Origin: Phaeodactylum tricornutum CCAP 1055/1
Taxonomy: Eukaryota > Bacillariophyta > Bacillariophyceae > Surirellales > Neidiaceae
Assembly: GCF_000150955.2 (NCBI RefSeq)
Contig: NC_011689.1
Span: forward strand, 124,001 to 188,000
Reading direction: 5' to 3'
Length of the DNA stretch: 64,000 nt
Positions 43,909 through 52,876 of the stretch are shown here, in pieces (position 1 is the stretch's first letter; each line of letters begins with the position of its first letter). The position numbers and the translations under genes are program-made. The notes under the pieces are model-generated. The model was not told the DNA's origin. It did no database searches and saw nothing but the letters and a program-made list of their open reading frames with translations.

Positions 43909-44060
43909 ATGAAAAACTTACCTATACATTGACTCAAAGTCCATATCAACAACCCTTACGGGTTAGTCGGCGAGTTTCAAGGATGAAAAACTTACCTATA
44001 CATTGACTCAAAGTCCATATCAACAACCCTTACGGGTTAGTCGGCGAGTTTCAAGGATGA
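43909..44060. repeat. 74-bp tandem duplication
   Basis: Two identical copies (43909-43982 and 43983-44056), each beginning ATGAAAAACTTACCTATACA and ending GTTTCAAGG, plus the first four bases of a third. They are perfect at the base level, so recent. Not CRISPR: there are no spacers. Confidence 0.95.
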
Positions 44061-44186
44061 ATCAACGGAAGGTCATTTCGTTCGTGCAACTCCACTTTTT
44101 CCAGACGGGCGGTCGGTCCGCGTGATGTCGACAATCGACGAGCCATCACGATTTGTTTTGGAAATGGTAGCCGGTTCCTTCATATC

Positions 44187-44195
44187 TCACAGTCA
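44187..44195. promoter_or_regulatory. Recurrent TCACAGTCA motif upstream of the next gene
   Basis: 85-93 bp upstream of the ATG at 44280. Confidence 0.4.
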
Positions 44196-44279
44196 GCATC
44201 CACCGCATCATCCTTGAGTTCCTCGAATATTGCGGACGTTCTTCTTGCTAACTGTACATTTCACACCTGTATCGCCACA

Positions 44280-45401
44280 ATGAGTCAAAAATCCACTTTC
44301 GGATACAGACCTAAGCTGGTGTTAGCTTCACTGCTAGTTTCGGTGTCCCTTGTGGAAGGCTTTGCCAATCAAGTACAGCGGTCTCCCTTTGGAAGACTCG
44401 AGAACGGTCTACCGTTCGATCGACGTCCATCCAGACTTTGCTTAGAGTCTACGCGCTCTTCCAAAGCTGTTGAACGCTTCACGTCACCACTCGCTACATC
44501 AACAATGGCATTGCCAGTATTTCTAGCCTCAACCGTACCTCTAGCTGGAAGTCTAGAAGCCCCATCGACGGCATTTGCTGCCTTCATTGCAGTTCTCCCC
44601 GCCATCGACCCCTCTGTGGAAGCGGAAGTTCTAAATGATATGGCCCACGTGGCTTTGGATCTGACTACATTTTTCGGTCCAACAAAGATTCTGATTCGGT
44701 GTTTCATGGTCATTGGTCGGCTGTTCGCCATGGGTGCGGACTATCTTCCGGATCATTCCATGCATCCGGAAGAGCTCGTCTTTCAGCTGTTTATGCTCTG
44801 CGTTGCATGGTGCGGTTTGTTGAAAGCAGCGCTCCCCATGGCTTTGGCCACTTTTGCTTCCAAGATCAGCTTACGGGATGGCAAATCTTACAACTCGCTT
44901 TTCGAACCGGCAGGAATGACATGGTCTCAGTACAAGGCCATGTCGGCTTTCGCCCTGGACTGGATTGAAGTGGGACCAGGCGAAATCATTACTTCTGACG
45001 AAGACGCCAAAGAAGACCAATATTTTTACTGGTTGTATTGCGGGGATGCCACTGTTGAGAGCAATGGGAATCTTCTCTACACGGTGGAGCGCCCCAAGTC
45101 CAGTGGCTTCATCGCCGGTTGCAGCGACGACGCAGGTCTAGGTTTATTTGGCGAAACCCGCCTTTTGCGGTTAATGGATGCCTCTAAACGGAACAACAAC
45201 AAGTTGAAGAAGTCTTCATCTAAGAAAGCATATCTGCGCACCACGGTGGAAGCAGGTCCATCCGGCGCTACCTTGATGCGCGTAAAGATTTCAAACCTGA
45301 ATCGCCTGATGGCATTTGATCAAGATCTGGCCCAAACAATCCGCAACCTATTATTTCAGACGATGCAAGACAAGCTTGCCGCGCAATGCCAGTCTTTGTG
45401 A
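44280..45401 (+). CDS. Plastid-targeted protein with possible cyclic-nucleotide-binding-like fold
   Basis: A single exon of 373 residues from the ATG at 44280. A signal peptide (LVLASLLVSVSLVEG) followed by FA is compatible with plastid import. The mid part has hydrophobic helices (AFIAVLPAID, FQLFMLCVAWCGLLKAALPMALATF). The C-terminal half (from about 235) reads as a helix followed by beta strands with PGEIITSDEDAKEDQYFYWLYCGDATV and GLFGETRLL, resembling the jelly-roll of Popeye/cyclic-nucleotide-binding domains. No phosphate-binding cassette is evident, so nucleotide binding is not claimed. Function unknown. Confidence 0.7.
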   Translation: MSQKSTFGYRPKLVLASLLVSVSLVEGFANQVQRSPFGRLENGLPFDRRPSRLCLESTRSSKAVERFTSPLATSTMALPVFLASTVPLAGSLEAPSTAFAAFIAVLPAIDPSVEAEVLNDMAHVALDLTTFFGPTKILIRCFMVIGRLFAMGADYLPDHSMHPEELVFQLFMLCVAWCGLLKAALPMALATFASKISLRDGKSYNSLFEPAGMTWSQYKAMSAFALDWIEVGPGEIITSDEDAKEDQYFYWLYCGDATVESNGNLLYTVERPKSSGFIAGCSDDAGLGLFGETRLLRLMDASKRNNNKLKKSSSKKAYLRTTVEAGPSGATLMRVKISNLNRLMAFDQDLAQTIRNLLFQTMQDKLAAQCQSL

Positions 45402-45742
45402 GACGCTTTTAGACAACACACGAATATTGGAACTCGTCGAGCTCTTGGCCTCCACCCAGTACCTCTACTTGGTCAGCAACTTCTCTGCCCATACCTATTT
45501 CATGCGTGCCGACCCCACTGGTCCCAATCCTTTAGAATGCAATAGAACTTACAAAAACATGCAAATAAATAGATCATAGATAAATAAAGAGTCATAAATT
45601 AAATGTTGAAACAACATGTTTGCACGGTAGCTACCAGAGCCAGCTAATATAATGTTTCCGCTTGTACATCGAAAGTCCTGAAGTCTTCGTTGATCGTATC
45701 CCCTACGGAAGATTCACAATTTCCTGATTCATAGAAAAGCTA
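45402..45742. other. Convergent intergenic region
   Basis: 3' ends of the flanking genes; AT-rich, with an AATAAA-like string near 45571. No gene. Confidence 0.5.
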
Positions 45743-46303
45743 TCAAGAAATCTTCTTTGACGCAATAATTTTGATGCTTGACACGATACCAACCGCAAAA
45801 TTAACGAGGAGACCATACCACATATAGGGCGCGAGCTTGGAAGAATAACGCTTGCTGACATCGCCTTCCGAGTTGGCGTAGCCGTTGGAAAAGGCTACAC
45901 GTCCAGCTACATACACCAATGTAGATAAGGCGGCCGTAATGGGAAAATTGAGGGCGCCCACCATTGCTGAGAGCGCGAGCTGGGGAAAGGTTTCGAATAT
46001 GTGCTGGTGCGATCGCTGAATAGCGTTAAACGCCCGGGCATGTTTTGAGATCCCTTGCACGTACAGGTTCGGCAATGCATAGCGATGTTCCACGTCCTCT
46101 TCGCCGTCTTTCGTGGCGAGTTCCATGTATTTGGAGCGAGCTTTGCCGACCTTCATTCCGTGCAGTACAGACCAAAGACCGGTTCCGATAAGCAAAACAG
46201 TCGTTGCACCAAACAAATTTTCCGGATCCTTTGGGCCGTACAATTTCTCAACGTAAGTTGCACCGAGAGCAACTCCAGCACTTTTAAATAGGAAAGAAGC
46301 CAT
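45743..46303 (-). CDS. MAPEG protein, microsomal glutathione S-transferase 3-like
   Basis: A single exon of 186 residues from the ATG at 46303. Four hydrophobic helices are visible. FNAIQRSHQHIFETFPQLAL matches the FNCxQRxHQNxLE signature of the MGST3/FLAP group of membrane-associated eicosanoid and glutathione proteins, and VAGRVAFSNGYANSEGDVSKR matches the following loop. GKARSKY lies ahead of it, also typical. Such enzymes conjugate or reduce lipid peroxides with glutathione in the ER or plastid envelope. It is not known which activity this one has. A 34-residue upstream extension without ATG exists and is ignored. Confidence 0.85.
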   Translation of the reverse strand: MASFLFKSAGVALGATYVEKLYGPKDPENLFGATTVLLIGTGLWSVLHGMKVGKARSKYMELATKDGEEDVEHRYALPNLYVQGISKHARAFNAIQRSHQHIFETFPQLALSAMVGALNFPITAALSTLVYVAGRVAFSNGYANSEGDVSKRYSSKLAPYMWYGLLVNFAVGIVSSIKIIASKKIS

Positions 46304-46565
46304 CGTACGAGAAATTGAAGATGGAAAGAGAAACGGAGATATGCCGGAGCTCGAGAACGTAGCGAAAAACGTAATTACTTTCACCTTCACACGCCCTCCC
46401 ACCATCGATGGAGTGCGTGTCGAAAACTGCGAGAGCGGCTCCAGAGCACCAACTGATAGTGAAGAAAATCAGGGTGTCTGTCAGCCCTTTCTATTCTCGC
46501 CTTTGCTTAGTGATGTGACATGAAAAATGACAAATTTTGCGACAAGCTTTGGTTTGTGACTTTAG

Positions 46566-46966
46566 GATCGCTGCAAACCAAGGATTGCAGACAAACATCT
46601 GTCATGGGTCGCTGTGGTGTAACTGTGTTTTTTTTCAAGCGAATATAAAATAGAGTTACGGTGAAGAATCTATGAAAAAGTTCACGTTGTGGCCTTTTAT
46701 CGCTTCAACCCAAGGATTTCGGACGAAATCATTGTCATGGAACTCTGGTCGGTTTGGTTTGTCTGTTTTTTTTTCTGTGGGTCAGGCGAATATAATGTAA
46801 AGTAGTGTACTGGTAAAGGATCTGTGGAGAAACTCACGTTGTGGCTTTTCATTGCTTCATACCAAGGATTTCGGACAAAATCTGTCATGGAGCTCTATTC
46901 GGTGTACTGGTGTTTTTTTCTCTGTCAGGCGACAACAAACAACTTGGAGTGCTGGTGAAGTATCGA
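46566..46966. repeat. Three-copy degenerate tandem repeat
   Basis: Units of about 130-150 bp that each contain CCAAGGATT, then CTGTCATGG-like, a T run, CAGGCGA or AAGCGAATATAA, and the end CACGTTGTGGC. The CCAAGG anchors lie at 46578, 46710 and 46862. The copies have diverged, so the array is old. Confidence 0.75.
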
Positions 46967-47192
46967 TTTTCAAGTCATGTTCTATGCTTACTACGGGGAG
47001 GGAACTATATATATGGATTTTCATGTGTATATATATACACTGTTAGCGAACACGACTTGCATCTTTGGGAGCTTTGGACTGGTGGTCTCCTAAGAACATG
47101 TGAAGAATTAGATCGACGGAGTATTTCAAGGTTTTATGTTGATGTATAAGCCCGACGGATTAAGCATGAAGGAAAACCAAACAAGGACAAGC

Positions 47193-47203
47193 TTGACTGT
47201 GAA
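47193..47203. promoter_or_regulatory. Recurrent TTGACTGTGAA motif upstream of the next gene
   Basis: 65-75 bp upstream of the ATG at 47268; reverse orientation of the motif. Confidence 0.4.
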
Positions 47204-47267
47204 CCCGATGTTGATTTTATAATTTTACGAGAGGACGTGATTTGCAGTTTGTTCCAACGAACTCGCC

Positions 47268-48440
47268 ATGACAAAAGTTTTCACGAAGCTCCCATCGAAT
47301 CGCCTATGCCTGGTGTACGAGTTTGATATCCCTGAGCTCGTCGTAAGTCCTTCTGAATCAGAGCACGATGTCGCCGTTCAAAAGGCCGCCACCGCAACTG
47401 GGAAAGTAGCGGCTACGAGTGTCCGGGCTACCGCGTATAGCAGGAGTAACCCGTCGATATCGAGTGTCCAGCACGAACCTTTCGATCCTACATTTCATGT
47501 TGCCAATGGAGGACCCGCGGCTCGATTTGAGTTTGTCTACGATGATAAACATCCCAAAATGTTTGTTCGAATTGTGACTTCGCTCGGCGATACCGCTGAA
47601 ATGATAATTGATGGCGTTTTGGCAACTCGTATTGCCTTGCACACCATGGAGCTTTTGGAAGGGAACGAAATGTCAAAAAGCATCTTCCCCGAAGCAACAC
47701 CGCTACATTATTCCTGGCGTCACCGTGTTAATTTTTTCCAAGAAATCTTTGGTACAAAAGCTCGAGTAATCTTCGCAGAAATACATATGTGGATTGCGAA
47801 AAGATGCTCCTTCTTCATGGATTCGACGCTTAGTCCCAGTAGAGACGTGACGGAGGTAAACGATGCCGTATCGCTTTTCCAATTTTACGAAAGCATGTAC
47901 GCGGATCAACCTGCATCATACAAGCTCTATCGCCCAGAACTGATCGGATTCAAAGGATTTGTGGGTCTATTGGAAGAATGGCGTCGCGAGCAAGATATGT
48001 GGGGCTTTTTTTATCTCATTAATTTTTCTCCGAAGGTCGCGGCTGGGTCGTCATCCCGAGTACAGGATATTACTTCCCTCTCGGCTCGTTACCGTGGTGC
48101 TTTCGTCCCGCCAGGTGCCGGACCTCCTCCCTTTCTCTGGGAACTTGAAAACCCACGGCTATCACGCCAAATATTCGTCAATAACTACGGTCGTCATCAA
48201 CATAACTTCCAAGCTAAGCCGGTTGCTTACGTGTGGGATTGGTTGGAAATGGCGGCACCTTTAAAAGGATGTGGGTGTATTACAATCAATGGCGTCTTTC
48301 TTTGCTGGAACCGTGGCATGCCGTCGGCCTTGGACGAGTCCAAAAATCCATTTACACGAGAATGCGGCGAGCCCATTGCAACGACTCAGAATCAAGAGTG
48401 GTTCTCAAAAATGGGTCCGTGGAAACCCCAAGGGCAATAG
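47268..48440 (+). CDS. Unknown conserved-looking soluble protein
   Basis: A single exon of 390 residues. I do not recognise the family. The first part has a Ser/Ala/Thr-rich segment (30-75), then FEFVYDDKHPKMFVRIVTSLGD, an Ile/Leu-rich strand and helix region, and a C-terminal half with aromatic clusters (GFFYLINFSPKV, PPPFLWELENPRLSRQIFVNNYGRHQHNF, YVWDWLEM). No signal peptide, membrane helix or catalytic motif is visible. Its coding potential is supported by a clean full-length frame and natural composition. Its stop lies 57 bp from the convergent TBC gene. Confidence 0.7.
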   Translation: MTKVFTKLPSNRLCLVYEFDIPELVVSPSESEHDVAVQKAATATGKVAATSVRATAYSRSNPSISSVQHEPFDPTFHVANGGPAARFEFVYDDKHPKMFVRIVTSLGDTAEMIIDGVLATRIALHTMELLEGNEMSKSIFPEATPLHYSWRHRVNFFQEIFGTKARVIFAEIHMWIAKRCSFFMDSTLSPSRDVTEVNDAVSLFQFYESMYADQPASYKLYRPELIGFKGFVGLLEEWRREQDMWGFFYLINFSPKVAAGSSSRVQDITSLSARYRGAFVPPGAGPPPFLWELENPRLSRQIFVNNYGRHQHNFQAKPVAYVWDWLEMAAPLKGCGCITINGVFLCWNRGMPSALDESKNPFTRECGEPIATTQNQEWFSKMGPWKPQGQ

Positions 48441-48496
48441 TCCAAAAATGAAACACCTATGCCAGATCTAACTTCATTGGTTATTCTGTATGCCAA

Positions 48497-50428
48497 TTAC
48501 GCGTTTAAAATAGCACTCAAGTATACGTCTTCATCTTCGGATTGAGGTGGAAGGGTTGGTTCATCTGATAATTTACAGCTGACCAAGGCATCGCTAGAAT
48601 CACTTTTGGAAACAGGGCGGCTAGAATCCGAATCGGCTCCATCGTCTACCGATTGTGAGCGTCTTTGACTGCTGTTATTAGCATAGCGATCACTGTACTT
48701 TCGATACAATCGATTGGCTCGGCCCAACCAACCATGCGCGGACGCCGCCATGGCAGTGGTGATCTCTTCTACCTTTGCTGCCGCCTTTTCACCGGCTTCT
48801 TCCAATTGTTCAGTCCTTGACTTGGGTGCCACACCATTCCGCAGGCCGAAACCCATGATGATGCCAGGAGGTGGGTAAATTGTATTTAGTGCCTGGTGCA
48901 AGCCAATCCCAGCCTTGTGACATGCCAAAGTTATCTGGGATTCGTAAATCCACAGCGATTTACTGGATTCAAGTAAATTGTCCATATGACATGGTGGATA
49001 GGATTGTAAGAGTCGTAAACAAGCCGAAAAATCTCCCTTGAGGAGATCGTCGCGGATAAGCATAACCATGGTTACACAAACATACCGCAAAAAGTTGTCC
49101 TTACGTGTCGACGCAAACATACTATCCCAAAGACGGATTGTATCGGGCAACAAAAACTCTCGACTCAGCAAGGTGGTCCACCACCGAATTGCGTAAAAGC
49201 TCGCATCAATTCCCAATTCCTGTAAATGCTCCTGAACTTCGGGGTCATGTCGAGTCAACAGTGCGTGTAAGTTGGCCATGCGTCCCTGAATACCAGTATC
49301 GGCGTCGTCCAAGTCTGCAACAAAGACATCCTGCATTTCCATAAAAAGAGTATTCATAATCCAGTACGTGTCGGCTTCTGCCGCTGCTGACCAAATCTCA
49401 TTCGTGTCATTTGCCAACACATAGTACATGGCCGACACCAATTCATTCATTCCTTGCACGTAGCGGACACCCTGGTTGTACTTGGCCCAGACGAAAAGGA
49501 TACGCTCCAAGGCGGCGTAACGACGATCTCCGATATTCTGATCGGGATCCAAAAAGAAAGACAGATCGGGATGCGTACGAACGACATCTTTGTGGATTTC
49601 ATCTAGAAGAGTGGCACTCTCGATAAAGTCCTTCCAGTCCGGCTTGTCGAGATCGTTACTTTTTAAATTTGGTTCCGATACCTTCAACGCGTTCCAACCT
49701 TTGGTCAGACTTTCCAATACGTGCAAATCCTTACCTTGCTGTTTCCATTGGACTAGAAGTGAGTCTGGTAAAAACACTGCTTCGGGTGGATCGGGAGAGG
49801 GCGGGACGATGGTACGGGCATAGGATGGGACCGATACTACACGACCCCGTCTCCGTTGTCGCTTGCGACAACGCAAGGCATCGCCCGTGCGGACATCGTG
49901 TGTTTGCACGAAATAATCGGCACAGTATGAGTGGTATAGCTGTCGCTTCTCCTGCAGAAGTCCCTCCCATTGGGACAGCTCCAGCGGCAGATAACCGAGC
50001 AATACTCTCCAAACGACACCTCGATGACTTCCTTCGTCCGGTATACCGAGAGAGGATAGTTTTCGAAGTTGCACGAGATTAATAACATGGTCTTGCGTGC
50101 GGTAATCCGGGACCTCTATCTCAGTATCATCTTCATCGTCATCCGCATTGAGCTCTGGAATTGGCATTTTCAAATCGGCGGGAAGCTCGGACGCCAATGC
50201 ATCGTGCTCTCGTGGACAGACTTCTTCCGGTACCGCACCACCGTACGTGCAATCAACGAGTAGCGAGACTTGCTGGTGATGGGGCACATGGTTGCTATTG
50301 CTCGATGCGTTGCTCATCGCCCGTTGCATGGCAGTCACCCGTGCCGGGGCCGATGTCGTTCGGACCGAACCACGATTCGGTACATTCGCGGTAGCACTCG
50401 GAGTGAGTGCCGTAATTGATTCCCCCAT
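48497..50428 (-). CDS. TBC-domain Rab GTPase-activating protein (TBC1D13-like)
   Basis: A single exon of 643 residues from the ATG at 50428. A disordered N-terminus precedes a TBC domain (about 130-500). GIPDEGSHRGVVWRVLLGYL opens it; the dual-finger residues are both present, Arg284 in IHKDVVRTHPD and Gln325 in RYVQGMNEL, so it should be catalytically competent. An insert of about 120 residues between GVVWRVLLGYL and the Arg finger is Lys/Arg/Pro-rich. Later motifs include ASFYAIRWWTTLLSREF and LWDSMF. TBC proteins speed GTP hydrolysis by Rabs in vesicle traffic; which Rab is unknown. The C-terminus is Ser/Asp-rich. Confidence 0.92.
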   Translation of the reverse strand: MGESITALTPSATANVPNRGSVRTTSAPARVTAMQRAMSNASSNSNHVPHHQQVSLLVDCTYGGAVPEEVCPREHDALASELPADLKMPIPELNADDDEDDTEIEVPDYRTQDHVINLVQLRKLSSLGIPDEGSHRGVVWRVLLGYLPLELSQWEGLLQEKRQLYHSYCADYFVQTHDVRTGDALRCRKRQRRRGRVVSVPSYARTIVPPSPDPPEAVFLPDSLLVQWKQQGKDLHVLESLTKGWNALKVSEPNLKSNDLDKPDWKDFIESATLLDEIHKDVVRTHPDLSFFLDPDQNIGDRRYAALERILFVWAKYNQGVRYVQGMNELVSAMYYVLANDTNEIWSAAAEADTYWIMNTLFMEMQDVFVADLDDADTGIQGRMANLHALLTRHDPEVQEHLQELGIDASFYAIRWWTTLLSREFLLPDTIRLWDSMFASTRKDNFLRYVCVTMVMLIRDDLLKGDFSACLRLLQSYPPCHMDNLLESSKSLWIYESQITLACHKAGIGLHQALNTIYPPPGIIMGFGLRNGVAPKSRTEQLEEAGEKAAAKVEEITTAMAASAHGWLGRANRLYRKYSDRYANNSSQRRSQSVDDGADSDSSRPVSKSDSSDALVSCKLSDEPTLPPQSEDEDVYLSAILNA

Positions 50429-51147
50429 GCTCGACACGGGTTTGTTTGGAACGGCTGGACCCGGTTCGATGCTTTCCGGACTCTACCAATCGGTGAGCGT
50501 TTTCCCGGTCAGCACTGGGAAAACGACGGTGGTCTTCCGTTATAGTTTTCGCAGCCTTTCTTTACGGTCACACTAACTGTAAATAAATTGTACCCGGTCT
50601 CGAATTTCGCAACGGACGCTGGCAATCAATGCCGGAATGATAGGGGTAGGGTAAGTATTAGGGGCGAAAAAGAGTGCCAAAGTAAGCAATCGGCTACTAC
50701 CTCGACATCTCTTTTCTCTGCGCGACGCCTACAAGACCATCGTAAGTGACTGACATGAATTGGCTCTTCCATCCGAAGTAAGTTGAGGAATGGGCGGAAT
50801 ACCAAATTTTAAACGTTGTCAATATCTTACAGTTAGCTCTTTTTTTGGATGAAGGTAGGTTTTCTGTCCATTCTTACATGAGTCAAACAGTTCTGGGCTG
50901 CTTCGCTGAAACTGTCGCGTAGTGCTTACTTAACACAGTTCGATTTATTTAGCTTATTAAAGTGAGGACTCGTTCTCAATTCTTCCTGCTTCCTGTTTTT
51001 CACAGAACGGTAGCTAGCCAATCTCGGGGGCAACCAATCTCGAGAGATCTTCAGACTCCGTCGTCGCTAGTCGAAGTTTGGTTCGTCCGGAAATCTGCCT
51101 CGTTGTGTTTCGATCTGATCCAACAGGTTGTTTCCCAAAACTCCACC
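50429..51147. promoter_or_regulatory. Divergent intergenic region, TBC gene and V-ATPase H
   Basis: The promoter region of both outward-facing genes. CTAACTGTAAA near 50573 and CTTACAGTTAGC near 50827 resemble the recurring motif. A long GTG-free frame reaches back to 50962 ahead of V-ATPase H, but the family start is the ATG at 51148. Confidence 0.45.
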
Positions 51148-52728
51148 ATGAGCCTTACTTTGAAATCCCCGGTTTCTCCGGCCTTCACCAACATTCAATG
51201 GGATTCGTTGGGTAGTCTCAAGCTGACGGCGCAGGAAACCGCCTTGTTGCGAATGGCGGAAACGAACCCCATGGACTATACCTTGGCAGATTCGCGAGAC
51301 GCCAGTATGTACGCACGCGTCTTACTCAAGCTTTTGGCAGAAGCAACCGCTGCCGGGGCCGGCAGTGGATACGTGTCGAATATGACGGAGGCTCCGGAAG
51401 ATAGTAAAGAGGAAGCTATGAAAGCGCTGGGAGAAGATCCGCTCGGTGTGGTGGCGCACTACGCTCTCACCAAGGTTTTGGAGATTCTCAACACTCTTGC
51501 CAATGGCAGTAAGAGTGTCAAAGGTGTTACTATTTCCAGTGTCTTTTACGTAGGAAAGGAAGGAATTTTGGTGGATCAGTGGAAGGCCTTGTTGCGTGTT
51601 TTGAACAAGGACGGCAAAGGCGATGTCTTCGCTCAGAAGGTTGCCTCTCTCTGTCTCGCCAAGATTCTGATTACCGCTTGTCCGAGTCAGCGCAGTGTTG
51701 AAAAGAGCATAGATAAGGAAGGAAATCCACTTAAAACCCGCCCGGTGCAGTACGCCTCGGCGATTGAACCTTTGGAAGCAATTACGGCTTGGATTGTTAG
51801 TCAACTCAAGAACTCGTCCGGAACTCTGGTCGCCATCTGCACGCCCGCGCTCAAAACTCTTATGGACGCACCCGAAACGCGGATGCTCTTTTGTAAATCC
51901 GGTGGCATTAAGTACATGTCCCGGCAGCTTCGTGGAGGTAGCAGAGCCAAGAACGCGACCGGTGCGGAAAACCAGAAGTTTGGCCAAGCATCGGTTCAGC
52001 AGTTGTACGAAATTGCTTTCTGCATGTGGATCTTAACCTACGAGCTCGCAAGTTCCTACCCAATTCGTCAAGATTTTTCCAAAGACAGCGTCGCTGTCTC
52101 GGCGTTGGTTGATCTTGTCTCTGTTGCTCCGCGCGAAAAGGTTGTCCGGGTCGCTTTGTCGAGTCTCCGCAACCTGGCCACGTGCGAGGGAGATATCCAG
52201 GCCGCGGGAGAAACCGCGATTACCGGCAAGTTTTTTCTTTCCGAAATGATTGCGTGTGGTCTCATGAAGGCAATTGATCACTTGCGTGACCGACAATTTA
52301 CTGACCCCGATCTTGTAGCGGACGTTGACTTGTTACACAAGCTTTTGCACGAAAATTACAAGGAGATGACCCGCTGGGAAGTCTACAAGAACGAAGTTGA
52401 ATCCGGTCACTTACAGTGGGGATCAACCCATACGGAAGCGTTTTTCAAGGAGAATGCTCGAATGATAGAAGGTAGCGATGGCGATTTCCACCTGCTCAAG
52501 GTTTTGATCGCTTTGCTCAGCAACCACGACGAAGAAGTCGCCGCCGTTGCTTGCTACGATATTGGTGAGTTCGTACGCCACTATCCCAACGGCCGAGCAA
52601 TTGCCAAACGTCTAGGAGCCAAGGATGTCGTCATGCCGTTGATTGAACACGAAAATGTGGAACTCCAGCGTCACGCCTTGCAATGCGTGTCCAAAATTAT
52701 GGTGAACAACTGGGAGTACGTAAAATAA
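51148..52728 (+). CDS. VMA13: V-type proton ATPase subunit H
   Basis: A single exon of 526 residues from the ATG at 51148. The subunit H two-domain architecture is visible: an N-terminal HEAT/ARM-like domain (to about residue 390), then the C-terminal domain with WEVYKNEVESGHLQWG, THTEAFFKENA, LLSNHDEEVAAVACYDIGEF and GAKDVVMPLIEHENVELQRHAL, very like yeast and animal subunit H. It links the V1 sector to the stator and inhibits ATPase activity when V1 is free. It acts on the cytosolic face of vacuoles, endosomes and, in diatoms, probably the silica deposition and plastid-surrounding membranes (inference). Confidence 0.97.
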   Translation: MSLTLKSPVSPAFTNIQWDSLGSLKLTAQETALLRMAETNPMDYTLADSRDASMYARVLLKLLAEATAAGAGSGYVSNMTEAPEDSKEEAMKALGEDPLGVVAHYALTKVLEILNTLANGSKSVKGVTISSVFYVGKEGILVDQWKALLRVLNKDGKGDVFAQKVASLCLAKILITACPSQRSVEKSIDKEGNPLKTRPVQYASAIEPLEAITAWIVSQLKNSSGTLVAICTPALKTLMDAPETRMLFCKSGGIKYMSRQLRGGSRAKNATGAENQKFGQASVQQLYEIAFCMWILTYELASSYPIRQDFSKDSVAVSALVDLVSVAPREKVVRVALSSLRNLATCEGDIQAAGETAITGKFFLSEMIACGLMKAIDHLRDRQFTDPDLVADVDLLHKLLHENYKEMTRWEVYKNEVESGHLQWGSTHTEAFFKENARMIEGSDGDFHLLKVLIALLSNHDEEVAAVACYDIGEFVRHYPNGRAIAKRLGAKDVVMPLIEHENVELQRHALQCVSKIMVNNWEYVK

Positions 52729-52876
52729 TCGATCTTCCTTCCTACCGGCACCCCGGCCGTTCAGATTTTCTCTCTTTTTGTTAAAGCAGTAGTCAACTAT
52801 TTCACATAACAATGTAAAAAGCTGGTACGTTCCGTTTAAGGTGGCTAGGACGAGAGAGCAATTTGTTTTTGAATGC

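Larger units (their letters stand above)
43310..44279. other. Intergenic region with assembly gap and tandem duplication
   Basis: It includes the 50-N gap and a 74-bp tandem duplication (separate entries). TTGACAGTGAG near 43430 and TTGACTGTGA near 43863 match the recurring motif. No gene is supported; a frame through the gap is meaningless. Confidence 0.5.
46304..47267. other. Intergenic region with degenerate tandem repeat
   Basis: No gene. It contains the three-copy repeat listed separately, and an AT-rich ATATATATGG...TATATATATACAC patch near 47005-47040. Confidence 0.45.

Noticed and set aside
43909-44060. Direct repeats that could be taken for a CRISPR array
   Set aside because: The copies are adjacent without spacers, and this is eukaryotic nuclear DNA.
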